64,000 nucleotides of DNA, taken from contig OZ025217.1 in assembly GCA_964019055.1 (NCBI GenBank), positions 5,879,557 to 5,943,556 on the forward strand, read 5' to 3'. Shown one piece after another: positions 1 through 14,400 of this stretch. The notes below the pieces were generated by a model. That model had not been told where the DNA came from. It saw only the letters and a program-made list of their open reading frames with translations, and did no database searches. Source of the stretch: Anthopleura xanthogrammica (Eukaryota > Cnidaria > Anthozoa > Actiniaria > Actiniidae). Within the stretch, counting starts at the first letter, position 1. Each line of letters starts with the position of its first letter. A program made the translations under genes and the position numbers.

Positions 1-619
1 ATCTCTCAAAATGTGTCTGCTTTTTGTTTTTTATTGCTCCATTATTTTTCTATCGAACTTCAAAGGTAAATCTAAATATTTTACATAGAGTTAAGCGAAC
101 TAAAAGCAAACCATTAACTTGTTAGCTGATAATAATGATAATATTTTTTATTTATATAGCGCCCTTTCCTTAAAATGTCCAAAAGCGCTTTACAAACAAA
201 TAATAATAGCTAATGATTAATAATAACAATATCAATAATATCTAAAAACGAAAAAGAGAAAAAAATCTATATCATCTAAAAGACAATAAAATATGAGAAA
301 CGATTAATAAAAAGCCTTCCTTTTTTTTCAAAAGACGGAGAATATAACTACTGATATCAGTGCTTTGAAAACGTACTACGTGACTCCTTTGGATCAATCA
401 CAGCGTGCAAACATTTATCGTTGAGTTGTAAGCAAATAAATTATATGGCGCATTTTCTCCTCGATTAAAAAAAGAAAACAATAAGACTAAATAGATAGTA
501 AAAGAAAGAAACAGCCAACACTATAGCTCTATGGAGAAACCCTCCAAAAGTAGGAAAATAGATATGAGACGGTTTATATCCAGTTGTATTGTCAGATAAC
601 ACAGCCCGGGAAGGGGGAG

Positions 620-880
620 GAGGGTACTTCGGGTCGTTTCATACGGGGACGCCGAAAGAGCGTACTTTTTTCAGGCCGCACGTATAGGAAAGGGGTGGAA
701 ATTTGTGAGTTTTGGTATAAAAAGGGGTAGATTTTCTTCAAAGGTATATGAAAGGGGTATCTTTTCAGGCAAAAAGGTATAGAAAGGGGCATCTTTTTGC
801 TGAAATTTGGTATAGAAAAGGGGAAGGGGTCGAGAGTCCTGGCAGAGCATCCCCGTATGAAACGACCCGAAGTACCCTCC
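620..880. mobile_element. MITE with about 30-bp inverted repeats
   Basis: Ends are inverted copies (GGGTACTTCGGGTCGTTTC... at 622 and its complement ending near 880). The interior has repeated AAAGGGGTAT-type motifs. A diverged relative occurs at 42540-42810. It lies in the probable 3' untranslated region of the STRA6-like gene, next to a C-tract at 880-924. Confidence 0.75.
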
Positions 881-941
881 CCCCCCCCACCCCCAACCCC
901 CCACCCCCCCCCCCCCCCCCCCCCAGGAACACAGCAACCAT

Positions 942-1243
942 TTATAATGTTGAAGTCTGCAATAACATGTCTTCGCCCTGACAATTATCTGCTTTCCTGT
1001 TGCGAGAATCAACGTCAATGCTCAATTGCAAGCTGTTTTGTGACTCAACCTGTCCTGGCAATAGAGATAAATCATTCACTAAAACACCCAGGGCTTCCAG
1101 AGGAGACTTGTGAACGAATTGTTCGTATTTTCGTTCTTCTTTCAGGCCTGGATTATTACTCAACGTCAGGTAAAGAGCCCAGCGATTCCTTATTCTCTTT
1201 TTTCTTCGATCTTGGTAAATGTTTGATGTAAATGTTTGTGCTT
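942..1243 (-). CDS. stra6: STRA6-like last exon, cytosolic C-terminus
   Basis: 302 nt, phase 1 to stop (TAA at 944-942), acceptor CTGGCAG. It encodes a basic stretch, RNRWALYLTLSNNPGLKEER and an acidic Ser/Gln-rich tail. The RxRW...LxNP motif marks the STRA6 C-terminus. A MITE begins about 60 bp past the stop, beyond a C-rich tract. Confidence 0.75.
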
Positions 1244-4200
1244 CTGCCAGGAAAGGAATACAAAGTCATTATTAATACTTAGATAGGACTATGCGTGCAA
1301 TAATAAGACCTTTAATTTTTTTTATTAACATTCATGTTTTCAAGCATATAATTTAGCTAGGTCTGTTAGCAACAAAAATTGTGGCGATCGTGTACTTTTA
1401 AGTACAAGCACCAAACTTAGCACAAATGTTCGTTCGGGGATACTAAGCAGATTTAGGGGTGGGTGCCAAAAAATGGTAGTCAGGGGGAGGCACGCCACAC
1501 TCGCAACTAGATGGATGAACTTTATCAAAATTTGTTTGAAGCTTTCATTCAAGTTTTAACGCTAACATGTAAGAGTTGTTTAAAAAGTCAGAATGGCGTT
1601 AGCAGTTTGTTGATATCGTTTTGTTACAGCGATATCAAAAATTTTCCAAATATGCAAATTTGCAACTTAAGACGTCATAAACGATAAAATGAAGTATCTA
1701 TTCTTAGAAATAAGAATAAAAATAAAAGTAAAAAAAGGAAGGAATTAGGAAAGAAAGAAAAAGAGAACGGAAAGAAAGAAAAAAGGGAGAATAAAAGAAT
1801 GAAAGGAAGAAAGATACAAACAAAGCAAAAAAGGAAGGAAAAAAAAAGACGTAACAATAAAGAAAGATCGAGAAATTAAACTGCAGTGCACACCATCTGT
1901 TCTTCGGTTAACGTGAAACTTATTCTAACATAATTTATGATAATGAAGACTCGGAAAATGCTGTCTATTATGATCTATTAATATCTGGATAGAAATTTCA
2001 GAAGACCGGAAATGACGTAGGTAGCAAACAATTATTAATAGCATGACGTCAAAAAAAGAAATATACCATTTTAACTTTATAGTTTAACAAGAAGAATCAA
2101 TCGATCAGACAACCTACCGTCGTCATAGGCCATGTTTGTAGAAGGCGTTTCTGAGAGTTTGCCACTTACACTATGAAGCAGTGCATTACAAAATGTGACC
2201 AAAACTGCATTGGAATGTGTGTGATCTAGATATAAGTACCCAACATAGGCACTGAAACCTGACGACGAAAGTAAAAATTTTAAAAGTTAAAACTTTCAAA
2301 AAAATATAAATACGATTTAATACTATAGACCCTACGAAAAAAGGTGTTCTCCTGGAATCTCTCTTTGTTAAGTTCTTAGTTATAATAATAACGGACGCTC
2401 CAGAATGTGTTTTTTATTTGATAGGGGTTAGTCCCCGAAAGTTTTGCCTAACAAGTTGTCGGCATACGATGAACATGGTATGCGTATGATGTTGGGATGA
2501 AATGTGTATATGATCGTACCATACTGTGAATATAAGTTGTCCGTATGAAACAAAGGCCGATGGGGGTGGTATGACAAGATCATTCAGTCCTTCAGGAAAG
2601 GGAATATTGCTGTACCAGCATCTAATTTACTTAGCAAGTCTTAAAATGGAGGAATTGCTGGAAATGTTTAAGAAAATTTATAACTGAGGGTGAAATCAAG
2701 GTCCAAGCACCGTTAAGTTTTATTTGTGGTTTACCTGGATCCTTGAGTTCAAAATCCCTGGGCAGCAAACTTTTCTGTAGTCGACCAAGAAACATAACTC
2801 CAATAACAGTACCAATGATAATCCTCTTCAAGCAAGATATCACTCCAAGGAAAATGTTGAAGAAGAATAGGAAATATGTGCAAATGTGGAAAAGTCGCCT
2901 GAAAATGTTTGAAAAGATTAGAAAACTTGTGGTTGAACATCGAATAACTCACCACTCGCCTTTAGGGCCCGCCTGGGTTAAGAGACCATTTTCGAATATG
3001 GCGTCTATGACGTCAAACGAGGAGAATGAGAATGTCCCGGATTTCGAAACACAATCATTATCATTCATAACATCCGGGACATTTTCAGACTCCTCGTTTG
3101 ACGTCATAGACGCCATATTCGAAAAGGGTCTATTCGATTCCTCAGTTGGAAATAAATTGACAACAAATGTGAGCAGATCCCTCCCTTAACTCAAGGGTTT
3201 TTCTTCATGTTCTTCGACTGTTTTCCCAAAACCCAACTCAAAGAATTCGGTTTCAATCTGTAAGTTAGCACGTGTTCTGTTCATCCCAGAGGATCATTAA
3301 TATTGATTCATTTTTTTATGCTTGATGTCAATTTTTCATGAAAACTAGTCAGTGCATGGGTGTTAAAAGGGTAACATGACAAACCTGTTGTTGAGAGCCA
3401 GAGCTGAACCACGATAATGTAAAAAGACAAACTTGGCCAAAAGATATTGGCATAGGAATAATATCAGTGAAACAAGTATGGCTGGCCTGTTGAAATAACG
3501 TATTAAGAGAAATATAGTTTAGACACTTTAAGTGCACCTAACCTCTGATACGATACTTTTACTATTGATTCTACATGAAGTGAATAGTTGAATGGTAAAA
3601 TATTAGTAATATAGTGTTGAGTCTTTACGTTATGAAGATTTATACTTTCCATATGTTAATGACTGTGACGTCATCGCAGGTTTTTGAGTGTATTTGTGTT
3701 ACTTGTAGTACTAAACACTGCATGGCAATTATGCAACACCAAATTTACAGTAAACACGAGCATAATGAAGATGCTTTTTAAATACTGTTTGTGTGAACCT
3801 ATCAAAGTTTGTATATTTAATGAAGCCAAGGATGATGTCACAGTCATTAACATATTGGAAATATAAACCTTAATAACTTAAAGACGCAACACTCAAATAA
3901 AAAATTATTTCATCATTCACTGACTATTCCCTTTATGTAGAACCAGTACTGAAAGTATCCGGCGTATCAGGATACTTGCAACTAAGCTAAATAGCTCTAT
4001 TAGTGCACTGAATTGTTATAAACTAGGAGATATGCTTGTAACCCTATAGGTGTCTGATTTGGTTAGCGTAGTTTTTAAATCTGGAATGTTTCAATATGCT
4101 AAACACAAGAAATGACCCATGATGACCCGAGGTCAAGGGGACCCATTGGATTCAAAACTTTTTTTATAACCAATATGGGGACCCATTGGATTTAAAACTT

Positions 4201-5206
4201 TTTTTATAACCAATATGGGGACCCATTGGATTCAAAACTTTTTTTATAACCAATATGGGGACCCACTGGATTCAAAACTTTTTTTATAACCAATATGGGG
4301 ACCCATTGGATTTAAAACTTTTTTTATAACCAATATGGGGACCCATTGGATTTAAAACTTTTTTTATAACCAATATGGGGACCCATTGGATTCAAAACTT
4401 TTTTTATAACCAATTTGGGGACCCATTGGATTCAAAAAAAAATTTATAACCAATATGGGGACCCATTGGATTCAAAAAAGTTTTATAACCAATATGGCCG
4501 CTGCTTGATTAAAGTGAATGGGATGCCAGTCCCTCCCAATATTTAGGTAGCCCAGAGAGTGAAAAGTCTTATTCTGTTACTCACCAAATGTTAAAGATTT
4601 GGACCCATAAAACGGAGTCGAATTTTCCTAGAGTCATAGGATGTATGATTTGAATGCCAATAACGGTACCAATGACAAATAGAAGAATGTGCAGAAAGAT
4701 ATAACCTATGGGGAAGAATATAAACAAATTAATACAAGTTGTTGCACTTAATTGGATCATATTGAACAAAAAACCCCGACAAAACCTTATAAAACATTCC
4801 ACTTTTTTTCAAGATTAAATCTTGTTTTTATTTTAATTGTACTTTTACTCTAAAATATTATCTCGACGTCTTCCCGATTATACGATATTTTCGATGACCC
4901 TCTTTTAAAGAAACATTTATTTAGGAAGAAGTAGAAGAAGAAGAAGAACAAGAAGAAGAAGAACAAGAAGAAGAACAACAAGAACAACAAGAACAACAAG
5001 AACAACGAGAAGAAGAAGAAGAAGAACAAGAACAAGAACAAGAACAAGAAGAACAAGAAGAAGAAGAAGAAGAAGAAGAGGGAGTATGTCAGTAAATGTA
5101 TGTCAGTATGTGCTTAAAGCAAAAATAAAAACAAAAAACCATGATGATGATGATGATGGTGGTGATGAGGATGATGATGAGGATGATGATGATGGTGATG
5201 ATGATG

Positions 5207-5238
<32 letters not shown>

Positions 5239-5311
5239 AACGATGATGATGATGATGATGATGGTGGTGATGATAATGGTGATGATGGTGATGATGATAA
5301 CGATGATGATA

Positions 5312-5349
<38 letters not shown>

Positions 5350-5350
5350 A

Positions 5351-5446
<96 letters not shown>

Positions 5447-8400
5447 GTGGTGGTAGTGGTAGTGGTGATGATTGTGATGGAAGTATTTTTTCTCAACAGT
5501 TCTCAACAAATGCCTGCGCATGCAGTAAATCAACTTACTCCAAGCAGTGTAAGCCACTTGATATCCAGAATACTTAAGAGTGGCGATGATGATGATGATG
5601 ATGATGGTGGTGATGATGAGGATGATGATGGTGGTAGTGGTAGTGGTGATGATTGTAATGGAAGTATTTTTTCTCAACAGTTCTCAACAAATGCCTGCGC
5701 ATGCAGTAAATCAACTTACTCCAAGCAGCGTAAGCCACTTGATATCCAGAATACTTAAGAGTTGCGACCTGAAAAGAAAAAAATAGCTAATACGCTTTGA
5801 AAAGTTCTTACTGCGATTTTCATAATTACGCGGACACTATTTGTTGTGATTTGCCCATTAGTATTCGCTTTTTCATTCCCGCCAGTCAAAAACATAAAAG
5901 TTACTGACTTATGATCTGCATTTACTGACGGCAGCGATTTGAATGCCGTTTTGCACGTTGATATTTTAACTTCGTCGTCCGCATAATAATGTAAATTTCA
6001 GTAATATTTTACCACAGAAGTTTTTTTTAAAAAGAAATAGTCGATGAATACTCGCAGCACTTCACTTGCAATATGCAACAGCTAGTGAATAATACTAGTT
6101 GCAAACGAACGAAAAGAAAAGAATGTAAGATAGAGTAACCGAAACAGCCGCGGTAAGCCAATTACTGCGAGCCCGTACTATCATTAGGGCATGTAAAATT
6201 GTGTAATCAATTGCAGCAGGTTAAAGGAAGAGGATGTATATTATATATGCTCATAAAACAAAGACACGACGACCTTTGCAAGCATGAATGTCAAGGAATC
6301 CTCTTTAAGGGCCAAGTGACAGGAGTATTTATAGAATATATACATACTGTGATAGAAGCGGGACTCTTCTCAAGGACTTGTACGGGCAAGAAGCTTTTAT
6401 CTCCTCGTTGCAGTCGTGCAAGATGCCCTCTTTAAAAATACCAATGAAAAAAGTTGTCACTTGTGATTGTGAAAGTAAACCAACCTCCTTTTCAAATTTC
6501 AAATAGTTACCTTACCTGTACCAGGACAGCATGTTGGCTATCAAAAAAAGGCTGTAAAGACTGCTTATGGCCAATGCTACAAACCATGCAACTATATATA
6601 AACAACAGAATAACATGGTTATGTTCGTTTAAAGCATTAAAAAGCTGAGTGTTATCTTATGGAAGGTAGAGAAATGGACCATAATCAAATGTAGCTCGGG
6701 GGGGGGGGGGATTCCCATGTAAAAGGTGGGGGAGATGCTCGTCGTACCCGCTTTTAGGGGTTAAATTTTCGTTCATGGGCAAAAGATCCAATCGTCAGAT
6801 TTATTTATTTTATCATTTCTATGATGAAAGAACATCATACTAGAAATAAAATGAGCCAATATAAAGTGGGGGTCCCCGACTTTGTTTAGCCGTCAGACTG
6901 CGTGGAGGTTCACCCTTTTAGCGGTAAAAACGCGCGAGCAACGCAAACATGGAAAGCTGTTTAAAAGAAGCCATATTTTACAGAAAAATAAATCATTTAA
7001 TATTTGACCCCATTTTTCACAGAACTCTAGAAAATGACCCAATAATTGCATAGCATTTAAATTTTATGTTAAAAATTAGAAATATGAAATGATATTTGGC
7101 TACAAGGTGTGATTTATGCACAAAATATGTGATTTCGATTTGATCCCATAGTCAGATTTTTTTCTGTAAAGTTAGTTAAGTCGAGAAAAATATCTAAGAA
7201 TTGCATTTTGCATTGCGGTATCACGTTCTGGGCTTGAAATACCTATATATATAACAATTGATGAGAAGGACCTAGGCCCTCCTTTTTCTTACAACACAGA
7301 ACTCCCAAGAAAGAAAAACAAGAGTTGCCTGCGAAGGAAACTAAATCCAAGCAACCTCACCTTGTGATGTCAAAGCATCTTTAGACCTATAGGTTTATTA
7401 AGGAATAAGTGGAGACTGAGCTCATCAAGAGACTTACCATAACCAATGAACAACCAATACTCAATTAACGACCTGTTAATCCCAAGAGCAACCAGGAGAG
7501 CTTCATTTGCAGTTAGGAGCATGACACTTAATTCGTATAAAATTCCTCCTAACACCACTAGACTTATTCCAACCTAAACCAAAAATAATTAAACCATGAG
7601 TGCGTTGGAAAGGATCGAGGAGCACCTTACAAAATAGCAGGGCTAAACCAAGGCTCATAAATTAAGGTTCACTGAAGACACTGTCATCAACGTCATTTGC
7701 AAATCACCCAAGCTCAATACTGGTACCATGCAAGACGACGAAAGGGGTATGGCTCCATGCAACTCCACCGTACCTGACCCTCCGATCCCTCTCCGCTCTC
7801 TCTGGTTAGTGTTCATTGAATTCAATTCTCTTTTTGGGCTAGCTGTGTGTTTCGAATCCATGGCCGTACGGTAAGCAGTAAAATAAAACATAGAATACGA
7901 AATTATTTCTTTTCTTATTGCACAGCACCGTAGATTCCGTAACCCATCAAATTTGAATGGAAAAGCTACTCTGATGTGAGAAAAGGGTATCTACTGCTTC
8001 TCAAGATTAGTGACGAAACCGCTTCACATCATACCTGGTATAAACTGAGAAAAATGACCACATACGTACAAACGACACGAGTGGAGTACTTGAATTCTGG
8101 TGGGAAATGAGGAGGAGAATAAGCATGATCATTCTGATGAAGATTGACATTAACCTGCTTTGACAAATAATGGGTAGATGGATGGATGGATGGACGGACC
8201 GACGTAAGGACGGAAGGCAGCTGGGACGCGGCATCGTAATAGCAAGGCTAACGCGTAACACAGGTGTGCTCTATTGGTAAAACATATACTGAAGGAAAAA
8301 CATAATTTCATAAAGCTAATAGCTCTTACCAGGCTTCCATTTGTACATCTTTGCTTTAATCTTGTTAACAGCGGTCTGTCCGCGACATCTATGAGATGAT

Positions 8401-11400
8401 AAGGTAAGTATATGGTATGGACTGGGCGAAATAAGAATTAGCCACGCCTCAAGACAATAAAAATATCATCATACCGCATGCAGTACTTACTCTTTTGGTA
8501 CAGCTTGTAGGAGTCTCTTAACGTACTTATATTTGTAAGAGGTTTTCCATAGTTCCACTTCCTATCAGTATTTTCACAATAAAAAGAGAATGAGAAATAT
8601 AGACACAAATGAAAATGTAAATAATATTGTCAGTACTTGTTTGGGATGACGGAGAATGCAACAGTTGAAGAACATCATGAATTTACTGTTGCATGCAAAA
8701 TTATGCCCATTGATTTGTCATGTTTCTGGTTTTAGTAGGAATGAAAATACAGAATATTGGGAAACGCTACAGATATAACAACAATACATACAAAGTATCT
8801 CACTTACATAGCTTTGCTTCTTTGTAGCCCTGAATCGGCGGGCGAAGTTAATCAGACCTTTAACCACGACTACGAAGTATGTACAAACGAGAACAATGAA
8901 GCATAAGAACACTGAGAGTGAAAAGGCAAAGTTATCTCCTGGATATACCTAAGAAAACAATTCAGATAGGAAAAACAAATAAATAACGTGGAGAAATGCG
9001 GGATCGATATCCACGCTTTCCTGGTGCCCTTCAAGATTTCTAACATCGGGTTTCATCATGCCTACCCAAATTTTTTTCATACATTTCTTTGTAAAGGCAG
9101 TCAACTTCCATATCTTTGGTGCTACTCAATAAAACCAATTCTAACTTTCCAATTTTACTAATTTTAGTATGCTCTTTTAGTAGTATGTGGGGCCTATGGA
9201 TAGACGCCTCATTAAATTCAATAACCATGGAAACCAGAGCAAAGGGAGGGGAGGGGAGGGGAGAGAAGGGAAAAGAAGGGAAAGGGGACAGACAGAACAC
9301 CAGCACATGCGCGGGGCAAACCCAAAGAGGAAGTGACGTCACCACATGCGCGCGCAGGTTTTTAAAAAATGAATTGCCGCACCAAGAAAATTCGCGTACA
9401 TGCAGGCAAAATATAAATAGATTATGGGAGACATGCAGACTGGCACGCAAGTCAGAAAGTGACGTCACCACATGCGCGCGCAGGTTTTCGAAAGAATGAA
9501 TAGCGATGCGCGGACTTTACATCACAAGATAACACCTCCCTCCCCCCCCCATCGTGAGTCGGACAAACAAACCATATTGATGGAGAGGAATGTATGGAGA
9601 TGTTGAGTGTTCGCTCAAAAAACTTGTTTTGGGCTGAAAATGATCGAAGTTTTTGATAGAAGTCGGGAGCTGACCCAGAAAATCACATTTATGAGCGAAC
9701 AACGGTTTATTCGTAAACGAGACTGAAAACATTATGTCACGTAAGGCAACCTATATTCCAATGAAACACACCTCTGTTTTTGTCCCTTTTGTCTCTCTTG
9801 TCCCTTTTGTCCCTCGAAATTTCGATAAAAGTCCTAGTTTTTAATTTTAAATTTCATTTTTTTCAACATCTTTGAGTTATATCATGAGTCAACGCGTTTG
9901 TAAAAGTTGCCCAGTACCAAATTGTGGCTCAAAATATCTTGTCAAACTTTCCAACCATCTAGCCCAAGTTCACGAGTTTTCTCCCGAACAAAGAAAACCT
10001 TTTTTACAAGAAGCTAAACTTTTAAAGTAACAGAAACTGAGTGGAATGAGCTTTATAGATTTAAGACATCTCAACTCCCAAGCGTTTTAGAAGACCTATA
10101 AAAGAAAGCGCTTTAAAATTTCTGTTTAGTTATCTTTGAGTCTTAGATCTATCCACGTCTCCAGCATGGGTTGTTTTCCACCGCCATATAAAATTGGATT
10201 CGAACGTTTATTCAATCGCATGCGTTGCATCTTGGCCTGCTGTGGAGGGACGATTGTAGTCAAAAACTCAGACATTTGCGATGGAAAAAGTACTCAACCA
10301 GATCTACTACAATCTTCGAAGCGCAGGAAGTTTTTCGGGTGTGGATGCTGTTTTCCGTGCCGCAAGAGAAAAGGGGTACAAGAAGATCAGTCGTAAACAA
10401 GTCAGAGACTGGTTAAAGAGACAAGAAGTATACACTTTACATAAACCTGCTCGTCGAAGATTTACTACCAATAGAGTGATTGTTCCTGGAATAGACGCCC
10501 AGTTTCAAGCTGATTTGGTGGATTTGAGTTCCTTGAGTAAATACAACAATGGATACAAGTACCTGCTGACATGCATCGATATCCTTAGCAAGTATGCCTG
10601 GGCTATTCCTCTAAAGACGAAGTCTGGGAAAGACATACTGGATGGCCTAGTTAGGATCTTCAAGTCTGGAAGGATTCCCAAGACGTTTCAGACCGACAAA
10701 GGAACAGAGTTTCTTAATCGCCTGGTTCAAAACTATTTCAAGAAAAATGATGTCCACTTCTTCGTTACTCATAGTGATAAAAAAGCCTCGGTGATAGAAC
10801 GCTGGAACCGCACATTAAAGACCAAAATGTGGAAATACTTCACTTTTAAGAACACTTGGAGATACATTGACGTGCTTCCAGACCTTCTCGAATCTTATAA
10901 CAATAGCTTTCACCGCAGTATTCAAATGAAACCCGTGGAGGTTAACAAGAAAAATGAATCGGTGGTTTGGCACACATTGTATGGAAAGAATTTCATACAA
11001 CCTATTCGTTACAAATTCCGTGTTGGCGATCAAGTCAGGATCAGTAAGGCTAAAAAGCTATTTGACAAAGGTTATCTACCCAACTGGACTACTGAGATAT
11101 TTGTCGTATCGGAAAGGCTTCCAAGACGACCGCCAGTCTATCGTCTAAAAGACCTACAAGGAGAAGTCTTGGGTGGCGTTTTTTATGAAGAGGAACTACA
11201 AGGCACTCAAAAGGACGATAATGTTTATCAAATAGAACTTATCTTGAAAAAACGAAAAGGAAAAAATCGCTTAGAGTATTTTGTTAAGTGGAAAGGGTAT
11301 CCAGATAAATTTAATTCCTGGGTCCCAGCCAAGGATTTAAAAGATGTGTAACTCTTTACAAATATCAAATAAAGTATTTATTATTCGAAACCCTGTTTTG

Positions 11401-14400
11401 TTTCAGTATAAATACCAATTGCAAATGCTAAAGCGCTCAAAAAAATATTGGCGTCATGGAGAACACACAGTTTTATGTGTGGCTTCCTTCTAACAGCAGT
11501 ATGGATGTATTTCCATCCAACACTCTCACAGAGTTTCGAGTACACCTTCCGCAACCCTTACAGTTAACGGGAGATTGGGAAGTGGCTTTGACAGAGATTC
11601 AGTACCCCCATAGTTGGAATAACGTCCGTGAAAATTTTTGGAATCGATTTTATATCAAAAAGGGGGATTGGATAGATGTGTTTATTGTACCCCAAGGCCA
11701 TTACACTTCATTGAAGAGCATCATCGACAAAATGAACGATTTGGTCAAAGCGACTAAATATAAAGATAAAGTGTGGCTCTCTTATGAAATGCGCAATCGA
11801 AAAGTTACAGTGCATGTGGAGAACCAATATTTTGTAACTTTCTCGGATTTTGGAAAGATGTTGGGGTTTTCTCGAGATGTTATACTTTCACAGACCACTA
11901 CGGCTGAACGAGAGGCAGACTTGGATTTGGGATTCCACAACCTCTACGTCTACTGTGATGTGGTTCAACCACAGGTAGTTGGAGACACCCAAGTACCCCT
12001 GATGCGAATAGTCCCTGTCGAAGGAAAAGATGGCGAACGGGTTAGTAGATCCTTTTTAACCCCACAGTACCTTCCAGTCAGCAGGAAACAGTTAGAGACC
12101 ATCGAAGTGAATATAAGGCGTGATACAGGTGATAAAATCCCATTTGAATCCGGGAGAGTGTTGGTTACGTTGCATTTCAAGAGAACATCTCCGTATTTCG
12201 CTTAACCATGCCACATTCGAACGCTGAGTATTACAGAAATTACTATGTTAACCAGGCCCAACAACGAGGAGGAAGTTTGTCCGCCTTCCACGGAGCACCC
12301 ATGCAGCAAGGATATGGGTTGGGCTCTATGCTTAAGGGTCTCTTTCGTTGGGCCATGCCTCACGTGACCGCTGGGGCTAAATCTCTTGGTCGTCAGGCAC
12401 TAAAAGGAGGTTTAGAGGTGGCTCGAGATGTTATGAGTGGTCAAAATGTAAGCAATTCCTTAAAGACAAGAGCAGGGAAAGTTGGCCAAGCTGTGATGAA
12501 GGACATGGTAGCCCAGAAATCAGATCAAACTGGGGGAGGACTGAAAAAGGCTACAAAAAGAAAGAATCAACGAAAACCTGCCATTTCGCGTCAAGCTAAG
12601 AAGCAGAAAACATCATCAACCAAGAAGCAAGACTTCAACTTTTTCTAATGGCACAATCAAAATTTCACGAATGCAGCAAGTCGGAGCTAGACTTGTTTGC
12701 TGTACCACATGTTCAGACCAACATCGAAAAGGGACAATGGGTCGAATATTTTCCTGTGTCTAACATTACCGACTCAGGCCCTATTGAATTCAGTGTATCA
12801 GGAAGTGGAGAGGAATACACCGATTTGAGACAAGCGTGGATATACGTTAAAGCTAAGGTCACCAAGGCCGATGGGGGCGATTTAGATTCTGCTACCGATA
12901 AAGTTGGACCGGTCAACCTTTTTCTACAATCACTTTTCAGTCAAGTCGATGTCAGCCTGAACGAAAAAGTCATCTCCGATTCCACCAATACCAATCCTTA
13001 TCGTGCTATGATCAGCACTTTATTGACTTATGGTTCTGATGCTAAAAAATCTCAACTCTCTGCGGAACTGTTTTACAAAGATATAGCTGGAAAGATGGAT
13101 CTGGCGGACCCACTCGCTACTGGCTACAATAAAGGCCTCAATACCCGATACAAGTTTATCAAAGACAGTTCTACAGTGGAGTTGATAGGACCTTTACATT
13201 CAGATTTGTTTTATCAGGATCGCCTACTGCTGAATGGTGTCACCATGCGCATACGATTGAATCGAAGCAAGAATGCCTTTTGTCTCTTGTCTGCTGTTGG
13301 CGGAGCGGATTACAAGGTGGTTATTTCACACGCCAGTCTGTTTGTTCGAAAAGTGAAGGTGACGTCAGACACGTTCCTTGGTCACGCAGCAGCCCTACAG
13401 CATTCGCCAGCCCTCTATCCCATACGAAGGATAGAGTGTAAAGTCCTTTCCATTCCCAGCGGTAACATGTCCTTCACCCCAGATGACGTATTTTTAGGAC
13501 AAATCCCCAAACGAATTGTCTTAGGTCTGGTTGAAAACGCCGCCTTCAATGGAACCTATAACAAGAACCCATTCAATTTTCAACATTTTAACGCCACACA
13601 GGTTGGAATTTATGTCAATGGAGAGGCTCAACCGATCAAGGCACTACAGTTAAACTTTGAAAAAGAACAACATCTTATGGGGTACATGAGTCTGTTTTCT
13701 GGAACCGGCACACTGTATCACAACCAAGGATGTGAAATCACCAGACAAGATTATTCAAAGGGCTACACACTCTACGCCTTTGACCTAAGTCCAGATCTTT
13801 CATCTGGTCCTCATATTTCCGCCATAAAGCAGGGAAATCTACGTATTGGTTTTCAGTTTGCCGAGGGTCTTCCAAGTACCGTTAACTGCATCATATATGC
13901 TGAGTTTGACTCTATGATTGAAATTGACTCGAACAGAAACGTCACTTACAACTGGAGCGGCTAGGGGGAATGAATACCAGACAGATTGTGGCTGTTTTAA
14001 AAGAGGACCCGTTCACAAGACCACAGTTCCAAGGTGTCTTTCCATCAGATTTATTGCCGAGACAGATACAGCGATACCCAGCAGCCTTTGTGGCTAACGT
14101 CGACCCGACAGGGCAACCTGGCTCACACTGGTGTGCCTTTTACTTTACCAAAGATCGAAAAGGCGAGTTTTTTGATTCATATGGACTCAGACCTCAAGAT
14201 TACACCCAGGCATTTCAAGATTTTTTAAGCAACAGCAGTATAGACTGGACCTACAACCAGAAATGTTTACAAGGCCTAGATTCTAACGTGTGTGGACACT
14301 ACTGTTTGTATTTTTTACTCAATCGATGTAGAAATGTAAGCATGAACGCGATTCTAGCTCGTTTTAGCCATAGTAAGATATTGAACGATAATTTTGTGTA

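Noticed and set aside
3349..3537. Minus-strand 62-aa hydrophobic frame considered as a STRA6-like exon
   Set aside because: The exons at 4585-4705 and 2735-2898 already join in phase and in sequence logic, leaving no room for it.
5086..5758. Long frames of poly-Asp, poly-Ile, poly-His or poly-Met
   Set aside because: Produced by the GAT microsatellite; only the short mini-exon region has splice sites.
9116..9732. Frames inside the left TIR (127 aa, 143 aa and 71 aa), and their mirror copies at 16791-17390
   Set aside because: Low-complexity G/A-rich or unrecognisable, overlap each other on both strands and some start outside the element; identical copies in both TIRs only reflect the repeat.
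10165..10396. Cys-rich frame starting MGCFPPPY overlapping the integrase start
   Set aside because: Has a lipid-anchor-like MGC start, but overlaps a certain gene in another frame and lacks any recognisable domain; kept only as a remote possibility.
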